Below, one piece after another: positions 37,272 through 45,806 of a DNA stretch of 64,000 bases (position 1 is the stretch's first letter; the number at the start of each line of letters is the position of its first letter). Position numbers and translations under genes: made by a program. The DNA is from Rathayibacter sp. VKM Ac-2759. GTDB taxonomy: Bacteria; Actinomycetota; Actinomycetes; Actinomycetales; Microbacteriaceae. The notes below the pieces were generated by a model. It did no database searches. It saw nothing but the letters and a program-made list of their open reading frames with translations, and was not told where the DNA came from. Location of the stretch: NCBI RefSeq assembly GCF_009834225.1, contig NZ_CP047176.1:1488001-1552000 (forward strand). Direction: 5' to 3'.

Positions 37272-38096
37272 AACAGGCAGGACGGCGGACTGAACCGGAT
37301 GACCCCGGCCCGCCGCGCACAGCAGAGCATCCCGGAGGACGGCGGCTCCGCCGTCGAGCGGACGCGCGGCACGCGGATCGACGAGGCCGCCGACTTCGGC
37401 GCCGCGACCGTCGTCGCCGTCGACGGCCCCGCGGGCAGCGGCAAGTCGAGCGTCTCGCGGGAGGCCGCGCGCCGCCTCGACTTCGAGTTCCTCGACACGG
37501 GCGCCGCCTACCGCGCGCTCGCGTGGCACGGTCTCGACATCGGTCTCGACTTCTCGGACCAGAACGCCGTCGTCGACGCGCTCGACGGCTTCGACTACTC
37601 CATCGGCACCGACCCCGAGACCTACTCGGTCTGGGTCGGGCGGACCGAGGTCACGGCCGCGATCCGGGAGCCGCGCGTCACCGCCCAGGTGTCGGCCGTG
37701 GCGAAGGTGCCCGAGGTGCGCCGGAGGATCACGCTGCTCTTCCGCCGCATCATCGGCGAGACCCGCAAGGCCGGGATCATCGTCGAGGGACGCGACATCA
37801 CCACGGTCGTCGCACCCACCGCTCCCGTCCGGATCCTGCTCACCGCGAGCGAAGAGGCTAGGATGGCGAGGCGTTCGCGCGAAGTCACCACGGAATCCGC
37901 TGAGGCTACGGGTCTGGCACTGCGGTCGAGGGACCGCGCCGACTCCCAGGTGGTCGACTTCATGAACGCCGCAGAAGGAGTCACTCTTCTCGACTCCACT
38001 CACCTCGACTTCGAGCAGACCGTCGATGCGGTCATCGCCGAGGTCCGATCTTCGAGAGCAAGGGCCGATCATGGCACAGGACACACGCGCCGGTGA
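37257..38096 (+). CDS. cmk: Cytidylate kinase
   Basis: This 279-residue protein has a P-loop [19 protein letters not shown] (about residues 54-70) and the CMP-binding stretch [38 protein letters not shown] and REVTTESAE follow. It phosphorylates CMP and dCMP. The first about 50 residues precede the P-loop and exceed the usual length (about 225). The start codon itself falls in the tandem-repeat tract, so the real N-terminus may be at a later codon. It overlaps der by 26 bases. Confidence 0.9.
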   Translation: MSTEQNRQDGGLNRMTPARRAQQSIPEDGGSAVERTRGTRIDEAADFGAATVVAVDGPAGSGKSSVSREAARRLDFEFLDTGAAYRALAWHGLDIGLDFSDQNAVVDALDGFDYSIGTDPETYSVWVGRTEVTAAIREPRVTAQVSAVAKVPEVRRRITLLFRRIIGETRKAGIIVEGRDITTVVAPTAPVRILLTASEEARMARRSREVTTESAEATGLALRSRDRADSQVVDFMNAAEGVTLLDSTHLDFEQTVDAVIAEVRSSRARADHGTGHTRR

Positions 38097-39591
38097 CGAC
38101 GAGCTGAACTACCCGGACGACGACCTCGTGGAGCGCCTCGGCGACCTCGACGAGCAGCTCGCCGCCTCCCGCGCGCAGGCGCTGCGCAGCGGACTCCAGG
38201 ACTACGACCTCGACGACGAGGACCTGACCCTCCTCGAGTACGCGGGCGGCGACTCCGACGAGGTGATCTACCTGCCGGCGCTGCCGGTCGTGGCGATCGT
38301 CGGCCGCCCGAACGTCGGCAAGTCGGCGCTCGTGAACCGCATCCTCGGCCGCCGCGAGGCCGTCGTCGAGGACACCCCCGGTGTCACCCGTGACCGCGTC
38401 TCGTACAAGGCCGAGTGGCTCGACCGCGCGTTCACGATCGTGGACACCGGCGGCTGGGAGCCCGACGCCCGCGGCATCGACGCCTCCGTCGCGATGCAGG
38501 CCGAGATCGCGATCGACCTCGCCGACGCCGTGATCTTCGTCGTCGACGCGAACGTCGGCGCGACCGCGACCGACGAGCACGTCGTGAAGCTGCTGCGCAA
38601 GACCAAGAAGCCCGTCTTCCTCGCGGCCAACAAAGTCGACGACGCCCGTCAGGAGCCCAACGCCGCGTCGCTGTGGTCGCTCGGCCTCGGCGAGCCGTAC
38701 CCCGTCTCGGCCGTGCACGGCCGCGGTGTCGCCGACCTGCTCGACACGGTGCTGAAGAAGCTGCCCCTCGAGTCGGCCGTCGCCAAGCGCGAGATCGGCG
38801 GCCCCCGCCGCGTCGCGATCCTCGGCCGACCGAACGTCGGCAAGTCGAGCCTGCTGAACAAGGCCGCGGGGGAGGAGCGGGTCGTCGTCAACGAGCTCGC
38901 CGGCACCACCCGCGACCCGGTCGACGAGCAGGTCGAGATCGCCGGCAAGGTGTGGCGCTTCGTCGACACCGCCGGCATCCGCCGCCGCGTGCACCTCCAG
39001 CAGGGCGCCGACTTCTACGCGTCGCTGCGCACCTCGACCGCGCTCGAGAAGGCGGAGGTCGCGGTCGTCGTGATCGACGTCTCGCAGCCGATCTCGGAGC
39101 AGGACGTGCGGATCATCGACCTCGTCCTCGAGTCGGGTCGCGCCCTCGTCCTCGCCTTCAACAAGTGGGACCTCCTCGACGACGAGCGCCGCCGCTACCT
39201 CGAGCGCGAGATCGAGAAGGACCTCGCCCACGTGGCGTGGGCGCCGCGCGTCAACATCTCGGCCCGGACCGGACGCCACCTCGAGAAGCTGGTGCCCGCG
39301 CTCGAGCTCGCCCTCGAGTCGTGGGACACCCGCATCCCCACCGGCAAGTTCAACGCGTTCCTCGCGGAGCTCACGGCGGCGCACCCGCACCCGCTGCGCG
39401 GCGGCAAGCAGCCGCGCGTGCTGTTCGGCACGCAGGCGTCCTCGCGTCCGCCGACATTCGTGCTGTTCACGACCGGCTTCCTCGACCCGGGCTACCGCCG
39501 CTACATCCAGCGCCGCCTCCGCGAGATCTACGGATTCGAGGGGTCGCCGGTGAACGTCAACATGCGCGTCCGCGAGAAGCGGGTGCGCTGA
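38071..39591 (+). CDS. der: Ribosome-assembly GTPase Der
   Basis: This 506-residue protein carries two G domains: [13 protein letters not shown] with DTPGVTRDR and a first NKVD (NKVDD), then [13 protein letters not shown] with NKWD, and a C-terminal KH-like domain (from about residue 420). An acidic N-terminal extension (about 60 residues, [19 protein letters not shown]) precedes the first domain, as usual in actinobacteria. It is needed for 50S maturation. ATG 38071 is preceded by an AGCAAGGG stretch. The start overlaps the cmk 3' end. Confidence 0.95.
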   Translation: MAQDTRAGDDELNYPDDDLVERLGDLDEQLAASRAQALRSGLQDYDLDDEDLTLLEYAGGDSDEVIYLPALPVVAIVGRPNVGKSALVNRILGRREAVVEDTPGVTRDRVSYKAEWLDRAFTIVDTGGWEPDARGIDASVAMQAEIAIDLADAVIFVVDANVGATATDEHVVKLLRKTKKPVFLAANKVDDARQEPNAASLWSLGLGEPYPVSAVHGRGVADLLDTVLKKLPLESAVAKREIGGPRRVAILGRPNVGKSSLLNKAAGEERVVVNELAGTTRDPVDEQVEIAGKVWRFVDTAGIRRRVHLQQGADFYASLRTSTALEKAEVAVVVIDVSQPISEQDVRIIDLVLESGRALVLAFNKWDLLDDERRRYLEREIEKDLAHVAWAPRVNISARTGRHLEKLVPALELALESWDTRIPTGKFNAFLAELTAAHPHPLRGGKQPRVLFGTQASSRPPTFVLFTTGFLDPGYRRYIQRRLREIYGFEGSPVNVNMRVREKRVR

Positions 39592-39630
39592 GGGCTCCGG
39601 CTCTCGCCGGCCTGCTCCGGCTCGTCGTCC

Positions 39631-39680
39631 TGCGTCCGGCTCGCGGGGATCCTCGGATCCCGCGAGCCGGACGCATTTCT
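39631..39680 (+). terminator. Strong terminator after der
   Basis: TGCGTCCGGCTCGCGGG (39631-39647) pairs with CCCGCGAGCCGGACGCA (39659-39675), a perfect 17-bp stem with an 11-base loop, followed by TTTCT. It ends the xerD-to-der operon. Confidence 0.85.
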
Positions 39681-39707
39681 GCGCGCCGGCAGTGCCTGCG
39701 CCGGAGT

Positions 39708-39764
39708 CGATCCGTCACGAACGGTCGTCCGCGGCCGGCTGAGGCAGCCCGCCGTGACGGATCG
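39708..39764. repeat. Inverted repeat between der and tetR
   Basis: CGATCCGTCACG (39708-39719) and CGTGACGGATCG (39753-39764) are exact reverse complements with 33 bases between. It lies just beyond the convergent tetR 3' end and may act as its terminator. Confidence 0.5.
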
Positions 39765-39776
39765 GCCGGTTCCCGG

Positions 39777-40421
39777 TCAGCCCTGAGTGGCGAACGGCCA
39801 CCACGACGGCAGGAGGCGGCGGTAGGCGGCGAGGTACGTGTCGGGGGAGCGGGGCGCGGGGAGGCGCAGCCACTCCTCCATGAGGCCGGTCGAGCCCGCC
39901 GCGAGGAAGGACGCGGTCCCGTCGGCGAGGAAGGTGCCGAGGACCTCGCTCTCCGGGAGGTCGAGGGTGCCCGTCTCGAGCGTGGCGATCACCGCGGCGC
40001 GGAAGTGCACGGCGAGCATCGCGCGCAGTCCGGAGTCGCCGCCCGGTGAATCGAAGGCCCGCATGTACAGGTCGCGGTGGAGCTCGAGGTGCGCGAGGAT
40101 CCTCGCCGTGCCCTGGCGGATGGTCGTATCGGTGGCCGCTCCACCGCGGAGGGTGTCGAGGTAGTCGTCCCGGATCGCGTCGAGCTCGGCGTTGAGGGCG
40201 GCACAGAGCAGCTCGGCCGCCGAGGAGGCGTGCGCGTAGAAGGTGGAGCGGTTGACGCCTGCGCGATCGGTGATGTCGGAGATGGTGAGGCCGGACACCT
40301 CCCCGGCGGTGGCCAGGTCGATGATGGCTCGGTGCAGGGAGACCTGCGATCGCTTCTGCCGCGCGTCCACTACTGCTTCCTCCGTCGTCCGCGCCACCCC
40401 CGCCGGTCCGGACGGACCCAC
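39777..40421 (-). CDS. TetR-family transcriptional regulator
   Basis: This 214-residue protein has an N-terminal HTH (ISDITDRAGVNRSTFYAHASSAAELL, about residues 47-72) and a C-terminal all-helical ligand domain. The first 20 residues (MGPSGPAGVARTTEEAVVDARQ) may be over-extended: GTG codons at residue 9 or 19 are alternative starts. It has no obvious target gene; it is transcribed toward der and its 5' side faces the tRNA. The ligand is unknown. Confidence 0.8.
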   Translation of the reverse strand: MGPSGPAGVARTTEEAVVDARQKRSQVSLHRAIIDLATAGEVSGLTISDITDRAGVNRSTFYAHASSAAELLCAALNAELDAIRDDYLDTLRGGAATDTTIRQGTARILAHLELHRDLYMRAFDSPGGDSGLRAMLAVHFRAAVIATLETGTLDLPESEVLGTFLADGTASFLAAGSTGLMEEWLRLPAPRSPDTYLAAYRRLLPSWWPFATQG

Positions 40422-40459
40422 GCGCTCCGTGATTCTACGGGCGCGGGCGGAGGCTCGTT

Positions 40460-40489
40460 TTCACTTCCGGGACCGCGATCCGCTAAGGT
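40460..40489 (+). promoter_or_regulatory. Putative tRNA-Pro promoter
   Basis: TTCACT (40460-40465) and TAAGGT (40484-40489) with an 18-base spacer precede the half tRNA at 40524 and, beyond it, the intact tRNA at 40605. Transcription would therefore pass through the half copy. Confidence 0.45.
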
Positions 40490-40523
40490 AGTCGAGTTGC
40501 CCGGGCCACGGTCCGGACTGCCA

Positions 40524-40565
<42 letters not shown>

Positions 40566-40604
40566 GGTGAGTTGGAGCGGCAATATGGCTCGAAAACTAA
40601 ACAA

Positions 40605-40678
<74 letters not shown>

Positions 40679-40682
40679 CAAA

Positions 40683-40716
40683 AAGCCCTGGTGAGAGGTA
40701 ACTTTCACCAGGGCTT
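40683..40716 (+). terminator. Terminator after tRNA-Pro
   Basis: AAGCCCTGGTGA (40683-40694) pairs with TCACCAGGGCTT (40705-40716), a perfect 12-bp stem with a 10-base loop, 4 bases after the tRNA. Confidence 0.8.
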
Positions 40717-40742
40717 CGTCGTTTCTGGATGTGGTCACTGGC

Positions 40743-40850
40743 TGGTCCACTTGCTCGATCTGCTCGAGCCTTCCGCTGACTAAGTGGACCAATCCCTTTC
40801 GAGCTCGTCGCCCGTGGGGTGCACCAATAGGTGCCCATGAGGTGGACCAG
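40743..40850. repeat. Repeated AGTGGACCA sites beside the integrase
   Basis: TGGTCCACTT (40743-40752) is the reverse complement of AAGTGGACCA (40782-40791). A third copy, GGTGGACCA, lies at 40841-40849. They sit between the tRNA and the integrase 3' end, where integrase arm-type or excisionase binding sites are expected. No gene is present in 40717-40912. Confidence 0.5.
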
Positions 40851-40912
40851 AATCCGGGCAGGCCGATGCTCCGGCCCGTTCTGGAAGGGTCGGAGCGGCT
40901 GTTCAGCGGTGG

Positions 40913-42103
40913 TCATAGGTGGGGTCCGTCGCGGCGGATTGGGTCCCTTCTCGTGGGTGCTGCGGAGAGGAACTGGTTGGCCTGTCTGGCGGCTTCGGCG
41001 AGGTGCCGGTGGTCGGGGTGCAGGTAGCCCTTGGTGGTCTCGATCGACTGGTGTCCAAGGATCTCTTGGAGCACGTGGAGGGCGATGCCGGCGTCGGCCA
41101 TCCAGGTTGCTCCGGTGTGGCGGAGCCCGTGGCGGGTGAGGTTGTCGAAGCCGAGCTTTGCCACGAGGTCGTCCCAGTGGGTTGCGTCGCGGACGGTGGC
41201 TGTGGTGAGGACTCCGCCGCGTGGCCCCCGCAGGAGCGGGTCGTCGGGCTTCTTGTCTGCGGTGAGACGCCCGAGAATCGGTTCGAGGGCGTCGAGCATC
41301 GGGACGGGGCGGTCTCGGCGACCTTTGGTCTGTTTGATGACGAGACCGCCTCTGCCGGGGTAGTGCTGGCGTCTGATCCAAACGATGCGGTTTTCCCAGT
41401 CCACGTCACCTGCCCGCAGTCCTGCGACTTCGGAACCGCGGGCTGCCAGGAGGGCGGCGAGCATGACGTGATCGGAGTAGGACTGGTGCACTTCCCCGCA
41501 GGCTGCCGCGAGCTTCTGCAACGTCTGGAGGTCTGGGAGCGCGTACTGTCGGAGCGCTCCGGTGGTCTGGGTGACGTTTTTGCCGAGGTTCCGGCGGGCG
41601 CGGTGCTTGGCGGGGTTGATGGAGATGAGGTCGTCGCGGACGGCTTCGTCTAGGACCCGGACGAGTGGGGCGATGGAGTTCTTGATGGTCGAGGCGGAGT
41701 GCTCCGTCTCCCAGGTGTCGATGGTGCGGTCGATCATTCCGGCGGTGATCTTCGCGACCCGGATGTGCCCGAGCGCTGGCAGTACGCGAAGCCGGAGCCC
41801 GGTGTCGTACAGCTCGGCGGTGGAGGTGGGGTCGAGGCCCCGCTGCCACCTCTCGCCGATCGAGGCCGCATAGTCGGCCAGCGTCACGGTGGTGTCGGTG
41901 CCGGTTTCGGTCGCCGCCCGCATCTGCTCGAAGAACTCCTCAACCTCCTCCGCAGTTCTTACATGGCTGACACGGCCGACTCGTTTATGAGTTGAGGGAT
42001 CGGTCCAGCGCACGCGAGCCCGATATCCATCGACGCGGCGCTCGACGTCGGTGGTGAGTTTCACTCCAACCGGCGGCATGCGGCGGTTGCGTGGATCAGC
42101 CAT
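40913..42103 (-). CDS. int: Tyrosine-family integrase of the ICE
   Basis: This 396-residue recombinase has an N-terminal arm-binding region (about 1-65) and a SAM-like core domain (about 70-180). The catalytic domain has Arg222 (AARGSEVAG), HGLRH (325-329), GH (350-351) and Tyr360 (TTKGYLHPD). It catalyses insertion at, and with the excisionase removal from, the tRNA-Pro region. It is the last gene of a long minus-strand operon. Its start overlaps the excisionase gene by 8 bases. It is not XerC/D: longer, with a specific N-terminus. Confidence 0.93.
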   Translation of the reverse strand: MADPRNRRMPPVGVKLTTDVERRVDGYRARVRWTDPSTHKRVGRVSHVRTAEEVEEFFEQMRAATETGTDTTVTLADYAASIGERWQRGLDPTSTAELYDTGLRLRVLPALGHIRVAKITAGMIDRTIDTWETEHSASTIKNSIAPLVRVLDEAVRDDLISINPAKHRARRNLGKNVTQTTGALRQYALPDLQTLQKLAAACGEVHQSYSDHVMLAALLAARGSEVAGLRAGDVDWENRIVWIRRQHYPGRGGLVIKQTKGRRDRPVPMLDALEPILGRLTADKKPDDPLLRGPRGGVLTTATVRDATHWDDLVAKLGFDNLTRHGLRHTGATWMADAGIALHVLQEILGHQSIETTKGYLHPDHRHLAEAARQANQFLSAAPTRRDPIRRDGPHL

Positions 42104-42314
42104 GAGCCTGCTCGTTCGCTTTGACCCACGCGCGCACCGATGACGGGTTGTAGCGGGAGATGCCGCCGACCTGGAGAAACGGCGGCCCGACCTTCGCCCT
42201 GCGCCAACGCGAGAGCGTTGCCTGGGAGACGTTCAAGAACTCGGCGACGTCCCTGGCACACCACAGCGTTTCGACGTTGCCGATGCCGTCGTCAATCCTC
42301 GGTTGGACGTTCAT
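42096..42314 (-). CDS. xis: Excisionase-like helix-turn-helix protein
   Basis: This 72-residue protein (start MNVQPRIDDGI) contains a MerR-like winged HTH: WCARDVAEFLNVSQATLSRWRRAKVG, then PPFLQVGGISRYNPSSVRAWVKAN. This is the pattern of small DNA-binding excisionases. A start at 42338 (8 residues longer) is possible but overlaps the upstream gene more. It lies immediately upstream of int on the same strand, as expected for a recombination directionality factor. Confidence 0.75.
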   Translation of the reverse strand: MNVQPRIDDGIGNVETLWCARDVAEFLNVSQATLSRWRRAKVGPPFLQVGGISRYNPSSVRAWVKANEQAHG

Positions 42315-42885
42315 CGTCGAGACTCGCGTAGAACTCATCCTCAGCCGCCTGCCGTTTTGCGACGTCGGCGGTCACGAACGCTTCGAAGTCTGCCGAGCGG
42401 TCTGCGAGCACGACATCATCGATCGCGGGTCCGGGTTCCTCGCCGGGCCAGGTGGTCTGCCGAGTGGGGCGATCACGATCCAGGCGGGTCCCAGAAGCGG
42501 CAACCCAATCGCGGAGCCGTTGCCGAGTGTCAGCGAAGTCGCGATGCCACCCGAGAGGCGCAGACCCGTTCTGGTCGGGGTCGTAGGCGCACAGCCAATG
42601 CAGGTGCAGAGCCGACAGTTCCCACAGCAGTTCAGGGTGTCGGTACCAGAACGGTGGGATCACCGAAGCTGGAAGGCCGTACGTGCGACGGAGCCAGTGC
42701 ACCCATTGGTCGAGTTCGATCCATTCGGCGCCGGCTTCGTCGGCGGTGAGCAGATTCCAGTTCACCGGATGCGGCGGCTCGGCGATCAGGCCGGTGTCTA
42801 CCAGGCGATGCTTGTCGTAGTCGTCCTCATTGAGTTGGCGCGGCTCTGGTTCGTCGAACTCGGGAGCCTCGTTGATGTCCTCCAT
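42292..42885 (-). CDS. Conserved ICE protein of unknown function
   Basis: This 197-residue acidic protein contains a W-rich central block WIELDQWVHWLRRTYGLP, then IPPFWYRHPELLWELSALHLHWL (about residues 55-105) and PLGWHRDFADTRQRLRDWV. The pattern resembles DUF4913-like proteins found near SSB and coupling-protein genes in actinobacterial ICEs, but the match is by eye and uncertain. ATG 42885 is chosen because GAGGAA lies 7 bases upstream. It is tightly packed between xis and ssb. Confidence 0.6.
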   Translation of the reverse strand: MEDINEAPEFDEPEPRQLNEDDYDKHRLVDTGLIAEPPHPVNWNLLTADEAGAEWIELDQWVHWLRRTYGLPASVIPPFWYRHPELLWELSALHLHWLCAYDPDQNGSAPLGWHRDFADTRQRLRDWVAASGTRLDRDRPTRQTTWPGEEPGPAIDDVVLADRSADFEAFVTADVAKRQAAEDEFYASLDDERPTED

Positions 42886-42896
42886 GGCTGTATTCC

Positions 42897-43373
42897 TCAC
42901 AGCCCGATCGCGGGCGCGTTGTCCGGGGATGTTCGTCGAGCGTTTGCGTGTTCAGTTGCGGACCGGTCGGCGGGCTCGCGGTTAGGAGCGACTTGTTCGA
43001 CGGCGGTCGGGGCACGTCGTGTGCGGTCGACTTCGTAGGTGGTGCGGGCGAGGTCGTGACCGATCTTCTTGGCGACGAACTCTTCAACGTCGGTGCTCTG
43101 CCCGTCGCGCTCGCTCGTGTAGGGGTGGACGTATCCCTCGGCGACGAAGCTGTCGCCCTTGGCGAATCGTTCATGGGCTCGCTCGGCGGTGGCACGGAAC
43201 GCGACGAGATCGTGGAACGTCGGCTCTAGCCGGGTGAATGTCCCATCGGCTTCTCGGCGGAAGTGTTCCTGCCCGATCCGTGCGTAGAACCTCGCCTCAC
43301 CCTTGGACGTGTAGTTGAGCTGCGGATCGGACGCGATGAAGCCCGAGATGGACTGCTGAGTACGGATAGCCAT
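42897..43373 (-). CDS. ssb: Single-stranded DNA-binding protein (element-encoded)
   Basis: This 158-residue protein has an OB-fold SSB core (residues 1-105) with SISGFIASDPQLNYTSKGEARFYARIGQEHF. FVAEGYVHPYTSERDGQSTDVEEFVAKKIGHDL also fits. The C-terminal tail is disordered but lacks the acidic DDxPF tip of housekeeping SSBs, fitting a mobile-element paralogue. It may protect transferred single strands. AGGAGGAG precedes the ATG. Confidence 0.85.
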   Translation of the reverse strand: MAIRTQQSISGFIASDPQLNYTSKGEARFYARIGQEHFRREADGTFTRLEPTFHDLVAFRATAERAHERFAKGDSFVAEGYVHPYTSERDGQSTDVEEFVAKKIGHDLARTTYEVDRTRRAPTAVEQVAPNREPADRSATEHANARRTSPDNAPAIGL

Positions 43374-43461
43374 CGGGCTCTCCTCCTGGTGTTCGTGGCG
43401 ACCGCCGGTGCGAGGTCGCTCGTATAAGGCAGGTGCACAGCAACGCCCAGGCGCGCTTTCG

Positions 43462-45249
43462 TCAGGAGCCGGCTGGGCGTCGTAGCCGCGCCTCGATGCC
43501 GGCCCGCTCCTCTTTGAGTTGGGCGCTATCAGGGCGCGAGGTCCAGGCCCGCAAGTCGGTGATGATTGGTGGCGCGGAGCGGAGCAGGGTGACGCCGGTG
43601 CCGAACGGCAAGGTGCGTATGCGGTCCGGCGGAAGGATCGGCACTCGGCGGATGGAGCGCTGGTTCGAGCGGCTGCCGTGGTCGCCGAGGGTCACGCTGT
43701 CGGTGTATTCGTCGCGTTCGCCGATGAGCGTGGAGAGGTCTTGGAGGTCACGAGAGTTGGAGGCGCCGCCAAGGATGATCTTCACGATGGACGCGTCCCA
43801 GATCGCACCGGCGGCGTTGTCCGACCATTTGTCCCGAGCTTGGGCCAGTGACTGAAGGACAGGCATAGTGGTGATGCCAGTGCCGCCGCCCTCCGCCATT
43901 AGCGTGGGCAGGGACGGTAACGGGGCGAGGTTGCCGATCTCATCGAGTGCGAGCAGCAAGGGTGGGTCGAGGCGTGCGCCGGGTGACCGCGCGGCGATGC
44001 GGCGAGCGGTCTCGATGAGGTCTTCAACGAGCGCTGCCACGAGTGCGGCGGATGCGCCGGCTCCGGCGCCGGTAGCGAGGAGATAGAGGGTGCCGCGTTC
44101 TCGGATGAACGTCTCGGGGTCGAAGCCTTCGCCGGGTCCGGGTGAGACGGCGTCGAGGACGCGGGGGTCAGCGAGGGCGCCGAGGGCGAGGGCGACGCCC
44201 TGCCAGATCGAATCGCGGGTCTTGGGGTCGGAGTCGATCATCGCCCCGAGGGAGTCCGCCCAGCCTGTCGCCGCTTGAGCACTGTTCGTGAGGATCGCGA
44301 CGGCTTCGGCGGCAGCCGTGGGGTCGAGGGTCCACCGGAACAGTTCTGATGGTGGCCGCTGGTCGAGGGCTGCGGCGTGGAGGAGCGCTTGGAGGGCGGT
44401 GCGGGTTTTGCCTTCCCAGAATCCGCCAGATTCGACTCCGCCGGACGAGAGTCCGGTGGCGGCGGCGAGGCCGGTGGCGCGGATCATCGCGGTTAGCGGG
44501 TCGTCGCAGCCGCGGATCGGTGACCAACGCATGCCTGCTGGGATGCCTTCGGCGAGGTGCTGGGGGTCGAACACGGCTATCGGGCGTCCGTCACGTTCCC
44601 GCGCGCGGAGAGTGGCGGTGAGGTTGTCTGGGCGTGTACTGGTGGTGACGACAGCGCCCGGCGCATCGAGGATGGCATTGATGACGAGGTGGAGGCCTTT
44701 GCCAGAGCGGGGTGGCCCGATGAGCAGGATTGAGTCCTCGACGCTGGCCCAAACATCTCGCCCCTTGGACGTGCCGATCCGGTAGCCCACATCGCCAGGG
44801 GCGGGTCTGTCGAGGGAGGGGCGGAGCGTAGATGCCCGGCGGAGAAGCGCCTTGGCTGAGGCAGCCTTGGTGACGTCGTGGGCGGTGGCGGTGCCGATCA
44901 GACGCCGCGGGTCGGCGTCGACCTTTCGGGTATGCCGTCGAAACCGGACCCACACCCAGGTCCCTGCGGTGGCGAGGCTCGCGAGCAGGATTACGGTCGT
45001 ACCCCAGTACACGATCGGACTGAGGCTGTGGGCGCCCAGCGCAGTGGCCGGGTCGCCCGGATTGGCGAGCACCGCCAATCCGGATGCTAGCCCCGATGCG
45101 GGTTGCGGCGTGCCGGAGAGGAACGCTGCCACGCTTCCGGCGGCACGCAGAATGAGCGCGACGCCGAAGATCCCCACCAACCCGATGAGTGCGGCGTTGG
45201 TCAGCTCATCGCCCACCGACCCACCCTGACGTTGCTGGGATGGGTTCAT
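43462..45249 (-). CDS. Type IV coupling protein (TraG/VirD4 family)
   Basis: The 595-residue ATPase has two N-terminal TM helices (about 18-42 and 79-101), Walker A GPPRSGKG (178-185), Walker B LLLALDEIGN (around 430), and the VLQSLAQARDKWSDNAAGAIWDAS region of TraG/TraD-type proteins. It links the DNA substrate to the secretion channel and pumps DNA. The start codon overlaps the stop of the upstream gene (ATGA). No relaxase gene was found next to it. Confidence 0.9.
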   Translation of the reverse strand: MNPSQQRQGGSVGDELTNAALIGLVGIFGVALILRAAGSVAAFLSGTPQPASGLASGLAVLANPGDPATALGAHSLSPIVYWGTTVILLASLATAGTWVWVRFRRHTRKVDADPRRLIGTATAHDVTKAASAKALLRRASTLRPSLDRPAPGDVGYRIGTSKGRDVWASVEDSILLIGPPRSGKGLHLVINAILDAPGAVVTTSTRPDNLTATLRARERDGRPIAVFDPQHLAEGIPAGMRWSPIRGCDDPLTAMIRATGLAAATGLSSGGVESGGFWEGKTRTALQALLHAAALDQRPPSELFRWTLDPTAAAEAVAILTNSAQAATGWADSLGAMIDSDPKTRDSIWQGVALALGALADPRVLDAVSPGPGEGFDPETFIRERGTLYLLATGAGAGASAALVAALVEDLIETARRIAARSPGARLDPPLLLALDEIGNLAPLPSLPTLMAEGGGTGITTMPVLQSLAQARDKWSDNAAGAIWDASIVKIILGGASNSRDLQDLSTLIGERDEYTDSVTLGDHGSRSNQRSIRRVPILPPDRIRTLPFGTGVTLLRSAPPIITDLRAWTSRPDSAQLKEERAGIEARLRRPAGS

Positions 45250-45806
45250 GGCAGCCGCCGAACGTGAACGGTGCCGGAGATTCGCCCGAGGAGCACAACC
45301 TCGCCGGTGCCGTCGCGTAGGACGGGGTCGAGGTGAGTCTTGTCGAGAAGGGTGCGGGCGCGGCCGGTCCAGGCGGCATCGGTGTGGGAAGCGATGACGG
45401 CGACGGCAACGTCCTCGCCCGGCACGTACCCGTCCGCTGTCACCTCGATCAGCTCGGGCGTTCGCGTCCTCGTGGCGTGCTTGCCGCCTTGTTTCCCCGA
45501 CTCGGGTGCTGCCGGTCCTGGCGTGATGCGCCGGCGGGTGCGGATGATGTCGGTGAACACGCTCCCGTCGGTCTCACGGACTTCGATGCGTACTGCGGTC
45601 GCCCGGGCTTCGCTGATGGCATCCAGCAGGGTTCCGAAACTGCTTCGCGTCCACGCCTGCCCGTCGGTCGGCGGCGGGAATGCGGTTCCGTCGACAGTGA
45701 CGTCCAGTTCGCCATCGTCAGTGACGGTGACGACCGCGCGCGGAAGCGCGATCGGGGTCTGCTCGGGTTCCTGCCAGGTCGAACGGCGGAGGGGCTTGCG
45801 GTGCAT
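45246..45806 (-). CDS. Hypothetical conjugation-operon protein
   Basis: This 186-residue protein (start MHRKPLRRSTWQEPEQTP) has a predicted alpha/beta domain around TVTDDGELDVTVDGTAF and ARATAVRIEVRETDGSVFTDIIRTRR, and a C-terminal segment GYVPGEDVAVAVIASHTDA with RISGTVHVRRLP. No family is recognised. The ATG overlaps the VirB4-like gene stop (TGATG) and the stop overlaps the coupling-protein ATG, so it is part of the transfer operon. An in-frame extension of 34 codons upstream inside virB4 is rejected. Confidence 0.7.
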   Translation of the reverse strand: MHRKPLRRSTWQEPEQTPIALPRAVVTVTDDGELDVTVDGTAFPPPTDGQAWTRSSFGTLLDAISEARATAVRIEVRETDGSVFTDIIRTRRRITPGPAAPESGKQGGKHATRTRTPELIEVTADGYVPGEDVAVAVIASHTDAAWTGRARTLLDKTHLDPVLRDGTGEVVLLGRISGTVHVRRLP

